NCBI RefSeq assembly: GCF_020281205.1
Contig: NZ_JACXZC010000007.1
Location: 1 to 64,000 of the forward strand
Origin: Empedobacter stercoris
GTDB taxonomy: Bacteria; Bacteroidota; Bacteroidia; Flavobacteriales; Weeksellaceae
DNA length: 64,000 bases
Direction of reading: 5' to 3'
Below the pieces are notes generated by a model. That model ran no database searches. It was not told the DNA's origin and saw nothing but the letters and a program-made list of their open reading frames with translations. Position numbers and translations under genes: made by a program. This document shows, one piece after another, positions 8,413-16,833 of the stretch (position 1 is the first letter of the stretch; each line of letters starts with the position of its first letter).

Positions 8413-9543
8413 CTACAGACGTTGTTTTAGTTGTGGCACAATTTGTTCTTTCCATTGAGCGAAATCTCCTGCTAATATATGCTCTCTTGCAACTCTTACC
8501 AAATCTAAATAAAAGGCAAGGTTATGAACTGATGCAATTTGTTTTCCTAAAGATTCTTGTGCATTAAATAAATGACGAACATAGGCTTTTGTGTAATAAC
8601 TATCCACATAGCTCGTTCCACTTTCGTCTAATGGTTCAAAACAATCTTTCCATTTTGCGTTTTTCATATTCATAACACCATTCCATGTAAATAACATACC
8701 GTTACGTGCATTACGCGTAGGCATTACACAGTCGAACATATCAACTCCAAGTGCAATACATTCGATAATATTCCAAGGCGTCCCAACTCCCATTAAATAA
8801 CGAGGTTTGTCTTGAGGAAGAATTTCTGTTACGATATCTGTCATTTCGTACATAACAGGTTCTGGTTCACCAACAGATAAACCACCAATTGCATTTCCTT
8901 CTGCACCGAAATCGGCAATGTATTTTGCAGACTCTTGTCGCAACTCTTTGAAATCGTTTCCTTGTACTATTGGGAAAAGCGTTTGTTTGTGATCGTAATA
9001 TTCAGGATTATTATTCAACCAAGTTCTACAACGCTCCAACCAACGATGTGTCACATGCATGGCACGTTTTGCATCGTGATATTTGGCAGGAATTCCTGTT
9101 AATTCATCAAAAGCCATAAAGATATCTGCACCGATGTAACGCTGGATTTCCATAGATTTTTCAGGTGTAAACATATGATAAGAACCATCAATATGCGATT
9201 TGAAACGTACACCTTCTTCGGATTTCTTACGACTTGTCGACAAAGAGTAGACTTGGAATCCTCCTGAATCTGTCAAAATTGGTTTTTGCCAATTCATAAA
9301 TTGATGCAATCCGCCTGCTTTGTGTAAAATATCAGTTCCTGGTCGTAAATACAAATGATACGTATTTCCAAGAATGATTTGGGCTTTAATATCTTCTTCT
9401 AACTCACGTTGGTGAACAGATTTTACTGTACCAACTGTACCAACAGGCATGAAAATAGGTGTTTGAATTTTACCGTGATCGGTTTCTACAACTCCAGCTC
9501 TTGCCTTTGAAAATTCGTCTTTTTTATCGATTGAAAATTTCAT
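8413..9543 (-). CDS. tgt: tRNA-guanine transglycosylase
   Basis: 376 residues. The enzyme exchanges guanine 34 of GUN-anticodon tRNAs for the queuosine precursor preQ1. Visible motifs: LTDSGGFQVYSLS with the general acid/base Asp, GGLSVGEP, and FDCVMPTRNARNG with the nucleophilic Asp. The usual C-terminal zinc site CxCxxC is absent: the equivalent stretch reads SYVDSYYTKAYVRHL, although the later zinc-ligand histidine (SVHNL) is kept. The ATG at 9543 is preferred over a TTG at 9552 because that codon lies in the -7 box. It is followed, one base later, by the LptF/G permease. Confidence 0.95.
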   Translation of the reverse strand: MKFSIDKKDEFSKARAGVVETDHGKIQTPIFMPVGTVGTVKSVHQRELEEDIKAQIILGNTYHLYLRPGTDILHKAGGLHQFMNWQKPILTDSGGFQVYSLSTSRKKSEEGVRFKSHIDGSYHMFTPEKSMEIQRYIGADIFMAFDELTGIPAKYHDAKRAMHVTHRWLERCRTWLNNNPEYYDHKQTLFPIVQGNDFKELRQESAKYIADFGAEGNAIGGLSVGEPEPVMYEMTDIVTEILPQDKPRYLMGVGTPWNIIECIALGVDMFDCVMPTRNARNGMLFTWNGVMNMKNAKWKDCFEPLDESGTSYVDSYYTKAYVRHLFNAQESLGKQIASVHNLAFYLDLVRVAREHILAGDFAQWKEQIVPQLKQRL

Positions 9544-9549
9544 AGTGTG

Positions 9550-9557
9550 CAAAGATA
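9550..9557 (-). promoter_or_regulatory. -7 promoter box of tgt
   Basis: TATCTTTG on the minus strand, exact TAnnTTTG match, with only 6 nt between it and the tgt ATG. This predicts a 5' leader of only a few bases. Confidence 0.6.
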
Positions 9558-9599
9558 TTAATTGTTTAGCTTGTTGCGAGTTGGTTTCGAAAAAAATAA

Positions 9600-9634
9600 C
9601 AAAAAAATAAGGATAAAGTTTGCTTTACCCTTAT
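9600..9634 (-). terminator. Terminator of the DUF937-OmpA gene
   Basis: Minus strand: ATAAGGGTAAAG-caaa-CTTTATCCTTAT followed by T residues, with one G-T pair. It lies 21 bases after the stop codon. Confidence 0.8.
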
Positions 9635-9654
9635 GTAGAAATTTTATGAAATGA

Positions 9655-10959
9655 TTATTTTGTAAAACGTAACGACATTTTGCGGTCAGAAGCTCTTTCT
9701 TCATCAGAAGCTGTTTCTGCCACTGTTGCAAACTCTTCTCCGTAACCTTCAGCAGAAACAACTTGCGCACCAACACCACGTTTAGCTAATTCAGCTTTTA
9801 AGTAATCAGCTCTTTTTTGAGAGATCTCTTTGTTTTTGGTATCATCACCAACTTTATCCGTGTAAGCACCAAGTTTTATTTTTGCGTTAGGATATTTTTT
9901 CAAAATAGCTGTAACATTATCTAATTGTACTTCCGAACCCGCTTCTAATTGATCAGTTTTGCCAAAAACAAAATTCACATTATCAAAGTTAAACCATTTA
10001 TCTTTTAATTGATCTTCTGTTAAATTAGCAAATTCTGGCATTTTGATAAATTTGATAATTTGATCTTCTAAACCATTTGCATATCCTGATAAGGCAATTC
10101 CGTCTAAGTCGATTGTTGATAATTCTTTTGTAGTTTCAATACTGTCTGTACTAAAAATCGCACTATCCGTGATTACTTCTGTATCTGTTGTTACATTTTT
10201 ATCTTCGTCTTTGCAATACTTCAACAAGAAAAATGCAGCTAAACCTAAAATAATTAGAGGGATTATCCATTTCCAAAATCCGCCACCGCTATTATTTTCG
10301 TTATGATTATGAGAAGAATGTATAGGTTCAACAAAAGGTTTTTCTTCTGGTTTAACCGTATCTTTAACTTCAGCAAAAGCATCTTTGATTTTTTCTTTGG
10401 CAGACTCTACTGTTTCTGTAGCGGTTTCAGAAATATTGGGTTTATCGGTAAAGAAAGATCCTAAACCTAATGCACCAAGTCCTAATCCTGCAGGGATTAA
10501 ACCTACTATTTTATCTTTCATTCCAGCTAATTGTGAGAAGAAATCACGTTCTGTCAAATTATTAAACTCAGCTTCTTTTCCTATTGAGCCGAATGTTGTT
10601 AAAGCGGTTAAGTCCAATAATTTTGATGAAGAAGCTGTTGAAATACCTGCAAACTCTGCCACTTTCGCAATAATAGGTTGTGTATTATTTCCTAAAAGAG
10701 TAGCGATTATACTAATTAAGTTATCTGGTGTTTCTTGTGTTGTTGAGATATTGGATAATCCTCGCGAAGCACCAAAAGATTTGATTGCATGAAATAATCC
10801 GTTGGTAGAACTACCTTTATCCACTAAGCTTCCTAACAAAATAGGCAAATAAGCACTCATTGCTTTTGAAATTCCAGTATCGCTTTCGCCTAATTCTGAT
10901 GAAACTTTCGAGATTAAATTTGGGTTAATGTACCCTTTTACTAAATCAATAATGTTCAT
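9655..10959 (-). CDS. DUF937 domain protein fused to an OmpA-like domain
   Basis: 434 residues. The N-terminal ~170 residues (MNIIDLVKGYINPNLISKVS, YLPILLGSLVDKG) match the DUF937 type; a Pro/Glu/His-rich linker follows; a single membrane helix lies near 227-246 (WKWIIPLIILGLAAFFLLKY); the C-terminal ~105 residues form an OmpA/MotB peptidoglycan-binding domain (VNFVFGKTDQLEAGS, GAYTDKVGDD, SQKRADYLK, ASDRKMSLRF). There is no signal peptide, so the topology should be DUF937 in the cytoplasm and OmpA domain in the periplasm. A role linking envelope and cytoplasm is inference; the function of DUF937 is unknown to me. Confidence 0.82.
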   Translation of the reverse strand: MNIIDLVKGYINPNLISKVSSELGESDTGISKAMSAYLPILLGSLVDKGSSTNGLFHAIKSFGASRGLSNISTTQETPDNLISIIATLLGNNTQPIIAKVAEFAGISTASSSKLLDLTALTTFGSIGKEAEFNNLTERDFFSQLAGMKDKIVGLIPAGLGLGALGLGSFFTDKPNISETATETVESAKEKIKDAFAEVKDTVKPEEKPFVEPIHSSHNHNENNSGGGFWKWIIPLIILGLAAFFLLKYCKDEDKNVTTDTEVITDSAIFSTDSIETTKELSTIDLDGIALSGYANGLEDQIIKFIKMPEFANLTEDQLKDKWFNFDNVNFVFGKTDQLEAGSEVQLDNVTAILKKYPNAKIKLGAYTDKVGDDTKNKEISQKRADYLKAELAKRGVGAQVVSAEGYGEEFATVAETASDEERASDRKMSLRFTK

Positions 10960-11135
10960 AGTTTTCGATTTTTTTAATTATAGTTTTTTTGTTGTTGTAA
11001 TTAGTTATTTACCAATATTGTACCAATGTTCATGATGGTTAAAAATAGTTAAAAAAAGTGATAATTTTTATATTTTTTTGAAAAGATGTAAGATTGGAAT
11101 TAATTTTATCAACTAATTTGACAATAAATAAGACA

Positions 11136-12038
11136 ATGCAAGAAGAAGACAAAGTGGATAGTTTAAAAGATGTGATTGAAACGCCATTTAAAGATTTAGA
11201 ATATATCACCAATATCTTAATCACAAAAGGTTCTGAAATAGGTTGGAGCTTGGTTTCTGCTATTTTAACTTTAACCATCGGTTTTTGGATATCAACAAAA
11301 CTGAAAAACCTTATTGAAAAAAGAATGATAGCGCGTAATGTTGATTTATCTATTCGTTCGTTCTTAGTACCAATCATTAATATCTTTTTTAAAGTTATCA
11401 TCTTAATGTTCGTTGTAGATCGATTGGGACTAAATGCTTCGGGATTGATTGCTGCACTTGGTGGAGTTGGTTTGGCATTTGGTTTAGCTTTACAAGGTTC
11501 TTTATCCAATTTTGCGGCAGGAATACTCATCATTATTTTCAAACCATTCAAAGTTGGAGATTATGTTGTTTCGCAAGGACATGAGGGAACAGTAGAATCG
11601 ATTAATATATTGAATACCGTTTTAGCGACTGCAAAAGGTCAAATTATTACATTGCCAAATGGTAATTTATTTAATAATCCAATCATCAATTATTCGGTCA
11701 AAGAATACCGTCGGTTAGATGTAAATGTAGGTATTTCGTATGATGACGATTTTGACAAAGCTCGTCAAGTATTATTAGATGTTTTAGATAAAAATGAGTT
11801 GGTTGATGATGCACAATCAAAAACCGTAGAAATTTTAGAATTTGCTGATAGTAGCGTTAATTTAGCCATACGTTGTTATGTTAAAAATAGCGATTATTGG
11901 ACCGCTTATTGGCAGTTGTATCGAGCAGTGAAATATGCTTTAGATGATCATCATATTTCAATTCCTTATCCTCATACGGAAATGGTTTTTAAAAATGAAG
12001 CCAATTCACCTACAAATCCATTAGAAAACAAAGAATAA
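11136..12038 (+). CDS. Small-conductance mechanosensitive channel (MscS family)
   Basis: 300 residues from ATG 11136; the longer frame uses a TTG at 11094 that gives an unlikely N terminus. Three membrane segments are followed by the MscS beta domain. The pore-lining helix is clear in GLAFGLALQGSLSNFAAGILI, and the domain after it contains FKVGDYVV and TLPNGNLFNNPIINYS. MscS channels open on membrane tension and release solutes during hypo-osmotic shock. The stop codon overlaps the ATG of dacB by one base (TAATG). Confidence 0.92.
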   Translation: MQEEDKVDSLKDVIETPFKDLEYITNILITKGSEIGWSLVSAILTLTIGFWISTKLKNLIEKRMIARNVDLSIRSFLVPIINIFFKVIILMFVVDRLGLNASGLIAALGGVGLAFGLALQGSLSNFAAGILIIIFKPFKVGDYVVSQGHEGTVESINILNTVLATAKGQIITLPNGNLFNNPIINYSVKEYRRLDVNVGISYDDDFDKARQVLLDVLDKNELVDDAQSKTVEILEFADSSVNLAIRCYVKNSDYWTAYWQLYRAVKYALDDHHISIPYPHTEMVFKNEANSPTNPLENKE

Positions 12039-13297
12039 TGAAGTATTTTTTGATTATATTTTTAATTCTTTCTTCTGTGCAAATAAGTGCACAGAAGAAA
12101 GAATTAATTGATCAGCATCTTAACTCAGGTTTCTACTCGACTCAATTTACAGGATTCTATTTGTATGATCCAATAACAAAAGAAGAATTGTATAATTACA
12201 ATGGGAACAAGTTTTTTATTCCTGCTTCTAACACCAAAATCTTCACCCTTTATACAGCGATGAAGATGTTGAATGATTCGATTCCTGCGTTCAAATATCA
12301 ATTAATTAACGATGAATTACATGTACAAGGGACTGGAGATCCAACATTTTTGCACCCAAAATATAAAAATACACGAGCAGTAGACTTTTTGAAAAATAAT
12401 GGATCTAAACTTATCTTTCATTGGAATAATTTTGATGAAGAATCTTTTTTACCAGGATGGACTTGGGATGATTTTAGAAAAAATTATTCACCAGAAAGAA
12501 GTCAGTTCCCGATTCATGAAAACTTAGTGTCTATTTCTAAAAACGGGAATTCCATCAAAACATTTCCTACTTATTTCGAAGAATTAACAGAAATTAGAGA
12601 GATGCCAGAACCAAGGAGTTTTTATGATAATAAATTTTATATCAGCAACAAAAAACGTTCAGCAAAAGTACCCTTTATTGTAAATGAAACGGTAATCGAA
12701 AAATCATTGTCGCAAATTTTGGGTAAACCAGTTGATATGGTCAAATCGCCAATGGCAAGAGAAGCAAAAGTTTTTTACAGTCAGAAGTCAGATGATGTTT
12801 ACCGCGAAATGATGGAGAATAGTGATAATTTTTTGGCAGAACATTTATTGATTTTAGCTTCGAGTACATTACCAGGGAAATTAAGTGCTGCAGAAATTAT
12901 AGCGTATGCAAAGCATAACTTATTAAAAGAGTTGAAACAGCAACCCGAATGGTTTGATGGTTCTGGTTTGTCGCGTTACAATTTGTTTACACCGCAAAGT
13001 TTTTCACAAGTTTTAGAAAAAATGTATAACGAATTTCCAGAAGAACGTTTGTTTTCTATTTTCCCAATTGGAGGTAAAACTGGAACTATAAAAAATAGAT
13101 ACAGAGATACGATGCAACCCTATATTTACGCTAAAACAGGAACATTAAGTAATAATGTAACGTTGAGTGGTTATTTGAAAACTAAATCTGGTCGAACACT
13201 TATTTTTAGTTTAATGAATAATAATTCAGTTAAAAATTTATCGTGGATCAGAAATGAGAATGAAAAACTCTTAAGAATTGTGAGAGATCATTATTAA
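12038..13297 (+). CDS. dacB: D-alanyl-D-alanine carboxypeptidase/endopeptidase (PBP4, family S13)
   Basis: 419 residues with a signal peptide ending ISAQ. The penicillin-binding triad is present: S64-N-T-K67 in PASNTKIF, the S-D-N motif near 262 (NSDNFLAEHL), and K-T-G near 366 (AKTGTLSN). PBP4 enzymes trim D-Ala from periplasmic peptidoglycan peptides or cut cross-links. It is somewhat shorter than E. coli DacB (about 477), as is usual in this phylum. One-base overlap with mscS indicates co-transcription; a shared hairpin follows. Confidence 0.9.
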   Translation: MKYFLIIFLILSSVQISAQKKELIDQHLNSGFYSTQFTGFYLYDPITKEELYNYNGNKFFIPASNTKIFTLYTAMKMLNDSIPAFKYQLINDELHVQGTGDPTFLHPKYKNTRAVDFLKNNGSKLIFHWNNFDEESFLPGWTWDDFRKNYSPERSQFPIHENLVSISKNGNSIKTFPTYFEELTEIREMPEPRSFYDNKFYISNKKRSAKVPFIVNETVIEKSLSQILGKPVDMVKSPMAREAKVFYSQKSDDVYREMMENSDNFLAEHLLILASSTLPGKLSAAEIIAYAKHNLLKELKQQPEWFDGSGLSRYNLFTPQSFSQVLEKMYNEFPEERLFSIFPIGGKTGTIKNRYRDTMQPYIYAKTGTLSNNVTLSGYLKTKSGRTLIFSLMNNNSVKNLSWIRNENEKLLRIVRDHY

Positions 13298-13308
13298 AAG
13301 TTTTCACA

Positions 13309-13342
13309 ATAAAAAAGCCTTTCGTACTCGGAAGGCTTTTGA
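13309..13342. terminator. Bidirectional terminator between dacB and the DUF6702 gene
   Basis: AAAAGCCTT at 13313-13321 pairs with AAGGCTTTT at 13332-13340, with A and T runs on both sides, between two convergent genes. Confidence 0.85.
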
Positions 13343-13346
13343 TTTA

Positions 13347-13820
13347 TTAGAAAGACATTTTTACGGTGTCGTTATTTCTTGTTAACATTTTTGTGTCTTT
13401 TTTGTTTTTAATATCAAACGTCACAATATTTTGTTGGTCACTAAAAACATCAGTTAACAAAGCTACTTTTAACTCTATTGTGTTAATGTCAGATATTTTT
13501 TCAAACTTAAAGAAAACTCGTGTCGATTTATCATTTACTTGATAACCGTAATACGAAGTCCCCAACGCTTTTCCATTTACTTTGACATCAACTTTACTGT
13601 TTACATAAGCTTTTAACTTATTTTCAAAGTTCGATTTATTCGAAACATCTGCACCAACAGCTTTTTCCAATTGATTGGTAAAAGTACGTGCGGTTATATT
13701 GAGCGTTCCTGTTTCTTGTTCGTAATCAACCTTGATATTCGCTGTGTGGAAATCCTGTGCGCTTAGGTTAAATGTGACAAAAACCAAAAGCAAAGAGAAT
13801 AGATATTTTATATAGTTCAT
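13347..13820 (-). CDS. DUF6702-type exported protein
   Basis: 157 residues from the ATG at 13820; an upstream TTG at 13841 is less likely. A signal peptide (MNYIKYLFSLLLVFVTFNLSAQ) precedes a small beta-rich domain beginning FHTANIKVDYEQETGTLNITARTF, with a DVFSDQQNIVTFDI block near the end. This resembles the Bacteroidota DUF6702 family, which has no known function; the match is from memory. Probably periplasmic. Confidence 0.6.
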   Translation of the reverse strand: MNYIKYLFSLLLVFVTFNLSAQDFHTANIKVDYEQETGTLNITARTFTNQLEKAVGADVSNKSNFENKLKAYVNSKVDVKVNGKALGTSYYGYQVNDKSTRVFFKFEKISDINTIELKVALLTDVFSDQQNIVTFDIKNKKDTKMLTRNNDTVKMSF

Positions 13821-13913
13821 TTTATTACTTAGTTTGTACAAATCTCTTTCAAATCGAATGCCAAATATTCTTAAAATTGAAAAGTATATTTGCTCGACTT
13901 GTTTTATAACGGA

Positions 13914-13977
13914 TTTAGAATAAAATCATAAAAAGAGTACTAATTACTTAATACTCTTTTTATGATTTTATTCTAAA
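13914..13977. terminator. Perfect 26-bp inverted repeat after the four-helix gene
   Basis: The arm at 13914-13939 (TTTAGAATAAAATCAT, then AAAAAGAGTA) is an exact reverse complement of 13952-13977, separated by a 12-nt loop. It begins 4 bases after the stop codon of the minus-strand gene, so it most likely ends that transcript. The stem is about twice the length of the other terminators here. Confidence 0.7.
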
Positions 13978-13980
13978 CGA

Positions 13981-14403
13981 TTAAGCAAACCAAACGTGGT
14001 AAGGAATTCTGCTTAAAATACAAACCAATCCGATGATAGCAAAAATTGCTACACTCATAGGTACGGTTGTCGAACGTTTTAATTTTGCATTTGCAATTGT
14101 TATAAAAACAACCCCAGCAATCATCATCATTGGGTGCTCTACGAATGTTAATCTTAAAGCAGAATCAGACATAATATTTGATGGTTCTAAGGCAGAAAAC
14201 ATCATAATATAATAGACTAGTCCAATTAACAATTGTACGTGAAATATAATCGTCGTAAATAATCCGATTTTCTTGATTGTAGCGTTGGTGTCTTTTTTCG
14301 AAATTGCGTAAATTAATGTTGAAATCACAAAGATAACGCCCATCAAAATCACAAGATAAGCCCATCCACTGTGAAATTGTTTAATAAAATTGATAGAATC
14401 CAT
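13981..14403 (-). CDS. Small four-helix membrane protein with conserved histidines
   Basis: 140 residues with four predicted membrane helices (about 14-34, 44-66, 86-105, 113-133). A histidine lies in or next to each helix: QFHSGW, FHVQLLIGL, VEHPMMMI and YHVWF. Related Bacteroidota proteins are often labelled cytochrome b-like, and the histidine pattern could bind heme, but no family motif proves that. Divergent from trmB, with a TAnnTTTG box upstream and the long hairpin at 13914-13977 downstream. Confidence 0.65.
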   Translation of the reverse strand: MDSINFIKQFHSGWAYLVILMGVIFVISTLIYAISKKDTNATIKKIGLFTTIIFHVQLLIGLVYYIMMFSALEPSNIMSDSALRLTFVEHPMMMIAGVVFITIANAKLKRSTTVPMSVAIFAIIGLVCILSRIPYHVWFA

Positions 14404-14427
14404 TTTTCTAATTTTAGTTTTTCATTA

Positions 14428-14435
14428 CAAAAATA
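14428..14435 (-). promoter_or_regulatory. -7 promoter box of the four-helix gene
   Basis: TATTTTTG on the minus strand, about 25 nt before the ATG; exact TAnnTTTG match. Confidence 0.55.
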
Positions 14436-14538
14436 ACAAACCTTTTAACATAAATACTATTTGTTGAGATTTATGTGTTGTTAGAACAGTTTTTTAGATT
14501 AAGCAAAATCTCGTAATTTCGCGCAAAATATATCCGAA

Positions 14539-15216
14539 ATGGGAAAAGATAAAATCAGAAGATTTAACGAAAATAAAACTTTTCAGAATGTTGTTCAACC
14601 AACACGAGAGGAAGCGATCAATAATTTTGCATTAAAAGGAAATTGGAACAAGGATTTTTTTAAAAATGATCATCCAATTGTTTTAGAACTTGGTTGTGGA
14701 AAAGGAGAATATACTGTTGCAATGGCGCGTCGTGACAAAGATCGTAATTTTATCGGAGTAGATATTAAAGGTTCAAGATTTTGGCGTGGAGCAAAAACAT
14801 GTTTAGATGAAGGAATTGAAAACGCTGGATTTCTTAGAACACAAATCGAAATTATCGACCATCTTTTTGCTGAAAATGAAGTGAGCGAAATTTGGATTAC
14901 TTTCCCAGATCCACAAATTAAATTCAGAAGAACAAAACATCGTTTAACTGATCCCGAGTTTTTGAGACGTTACAACAAGATTTTGAAACCAGATGGAACA
15001 GTTAATTTGAAAACAGATTCTGAGTTTTTACATGGTTACACACATGGTGTTATTCATATCGAAGGACACGAAGTGATTCGTTCTACACACGATGTATATC
15101 ACCCAGACCATTCGGATATACCAGAAATAGTGACAGCTGTACAGACCTATTATGAATCGAAATTTTTGGAAGAAGGTAAAAAGATTACCTATATAAAGTT
15201 CCAATTAAAATATTAA
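14539..15216 (+). CDS. trmB: tRNA (guanine-N7-)-methyltransferase
   Basis: 225 residues. TrmB methylates N7 of guanosine 46 in the tRNA variable loop using S-adenosylmethionine. The SAM-binding segment LELGCGKGEYTVAMARR and the family motif ITFPDPQIKFRRTKHRL are clear. Cytosolic, normal length. Its upstream region has TAATTTCG, one base off the -7 consensus, about 20 nt before the ATG. A terminator follows directly. Confidence 0.96.
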   Translation: MGKDKIRRFNENKTFQNVVQPTREEAINNFALKGNWNKDFFKNDHPIVLELGCGKGEYTVAMARRDKDRNFIGVDIKGSRFWRGAKTCLDEGIENAGFLRTQIEIIDHLFAENEVSEIWITFPDPQIKFRRTKHRLTDPEFLRRYNKILKPDGTVNLKTDSEFLHGYTHGVIHIEGHEVIRSTHDVYHPDHSDIPEIVTAVQTYYESKFLEEGKKITYIKFQLKY

Positions 15217-15221
15217 TAAAG

Positions 15222-15247
15222 AATCCATCGAAAGATGGATTTTTTTT
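15222..15247 (+). terminator. trmB terminator
   Basis: AATCCATC-GAAA-GATGGATT followed by T residues; an 8-bp stem with a GAAA tetraloop. Confidence 0.9.
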
Positions 15248-15278
15248 ATTTATAAAAAAGGATAAATAATTATTCAAC

Positions 15279-15286
15279 TATATTTG
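15279..15286 (+). promoter_or_regulatory. -7 promoter box of the M28 peptidase gene
   Basis: TATATTTG, exact TAnnTTTG match, 22 nt before the ATG. Confidence 0.6.
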
Positions 15287-15307
15287 TCTACACACTAATA
15301 TGATATT

Positions 15308-16762
15308 ATGAAAAATAAACTTTTATTCCTTTCTCCTCTTTTGTTAAATGGATTTTTTTCCTTCGCACAAATCAAACCAGATTTTATTTATGCGACAATG
15401 GAAACAGAAAATGCGTCAATCTTACAAAGAAATCAACCAGATTCTATTCAGATTTTATCTTCAAAAGATAATCTTTCAGCAATTTATTTTCATCCAGCGA
15501 TTACAGAAGATTTGAAAGAGAAATTTGCACATGGAAATGGTTATATTTTTCAATCTTCAAAAAAAGAAGCGTTGCAAGCAATTCAACCAATCGTTTTTCA
15601 AAAAAATGAACCATTTACTTATACCATAACTGAACAAGATTTTATAACTAAAGCATTAAATGATGTTGATGTAAAAGAAATTGAAAAGACGATTTTATTA
15701 TTAGAAGGTTTCAAAACACGTTATCACACGCGTCAAGAAGCTAACGATGCCATTCTGAAAATAAAAGAAGTTTGGGAGCAAATGATTGTAGAAGCAGGTA
15801 GAACTGATGTTGTGGTGAAAATTGTGGATCATGTCAATACACCAATGAAATCATTGATATTAACCATTAATGGGAACGAAAAAAAAGACGAATATGTGAT
15901 AATTGGTGGACATGCTGATTCGACTATAGGATGGAGTGGCGATCAATCTTTTGCGCCAGGAGCCGATGATAACGCATCGGGTATTGCTACGATTACAGAA
16001 GTTTTGCGTGTTTTGTTAAAAAACAACTTTAAGCCACAACGTACCACAGAAATCATGGCGTATGCAGCCGAAGAAATTGGTTTAGTAGGTTCGGGAGAAA
16101 TCGCTAAGCAATATGCAACGGATCAAAAAAATGTGATTGGTTATGTACAATTTGATATGACGAATTACAAAGGATCTGCAAAAGATATTGTATTAATGAC
16201 AGATGCGTATTGTGATGCTAATCTGAACTCATTTTTGATGCAATTGATGAACGAGTACAATCAATCAGGTATGCATCAATTTACGTATGATACGTCAAAA
16301 TGTGGTTATGGATGTTCGGATCACGCAAGTTGGGCGAATAATGGCTTTTCTGCTGTTTTACCTTTCGAATCAAAAATGAGTGATAGTAATCCGTATATTC
16401 ATTCTGTAAACGATACATATGCTACAATGGGAAATACGTCTACACACGCTGCTAAGTTCACGAAATTAGGAATCGAATATATTGTAGAAGCGGCGAAACA
16501 AACAGAGAAATTAGGAACTGAATCGATAGAAAAAGAAACATCTAAAATTTATATCACAGATAAAACGTTAAATTATCAAGTGAATTTTAAATCAGCAATT
16601 TCGGTAAAAATTATTGATGCAAATGGACGAACTATAAAAAAATTGAATGCTAAGCATTCGAAGGGAAATATAAATTTGTCTAATCTCTCAACAGGATTTT
16701 ATATAGCTACAATTTCCGATAATCAAGGAAATTCTATTTCACATAAATTTGTATTGAAGTAA
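15308..16762 (+). CDS. Secreted M28-family aminopeptidase with T9SS sorting tail
   Basis: 484 residues: signal peptide ending FSFAQ, a propeptide-like region, then an M28 zinc peptidase. The metal and catalytic residues are visible: GGHADS (His near 202), DDNASG (Asp near 220), AAEEIG (Glu pair near 255), FDMTNY, and HSVNDT. Family members release N-terminal amino acids, often leucine. The last ~75 residues form a Por/type IX sorting tail (IDANGRTIKKL, LSTGFYIATI), so secretion or surface display through T9SS is predicted. Single gene, flanked by its own promoter and terminator. Confidence 0.92.
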   Translation: MKNKLLFLSPLLLNGFFSFAQIKPDFIYATMETENASILQRNQPDSIQILSSKDNLSAIYFHPAITEDLKEKFAHGNGYIFQSSKKEALQAIQPIVFQKNEPFTYTITEQDFITKALNDVDVKEIEKTILLLEGFKTRYHTRQEANDAILKIKEVWEQMIVEAGRTDVVVKIVDHVNTPMKSLILTINGNEKKDEYVIIGGHADSTIGWSGDQSFAPGADDNASGIATITEVLRVLLKNNFKPQRTTEIMAYAAEEIGLVGSGEIAKQYATDQKNVIGYVQFDMTNYKGSAKDIVLMTDAYCDANLNSFLMQLMNEYNQSGMHQFTYDTSKCGYGCSDHASWANNGFSAVLPFESKMSDSNPYIHSVNDTYATMGNTSTHAAKFTKLGIEYIVEAAKQTEKLGTESIEKETSKIYITDKTLNYQVNFKSAISVKIIDANGRTIKKLNAKHSKGNINLSNLSTGFYIATISDNQGNSISHKFVLK

Positions 16763-16783
16763 ATTCAACAAAATAAAAAACAA

Positions 16784-16809
16784 AAAGCAAGCTGAATTCA
16801 GCTTGCTTT
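16784..16809. terminator. Bidirectional terminator (26-nt palindrome)
   Basis: AAAGCAAGCTGAA is followed directly by its exact complement TTCAGCTTGCTTT, between the convergent M28 peptidase and pyrEF genes. Confidence 0.85.
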
Positions 16810-16833
16810 CTATTTTTGAAATTTATTTAAATT

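Noticed and set aside
10385-10792. 135-codon plus-strand frame inside the DUF937-OmpA gene
   Set aside because: Antisense of a gene with clear domains; no promoter or recognisable family.
11039-11551. 170-codon minus-strand frame opposite mscS
   Set aside because: Its translation is low-complexity and Lys/Ser-rich, and it lies entirely across the start of a strong MscS gene. It is a shadow frame.
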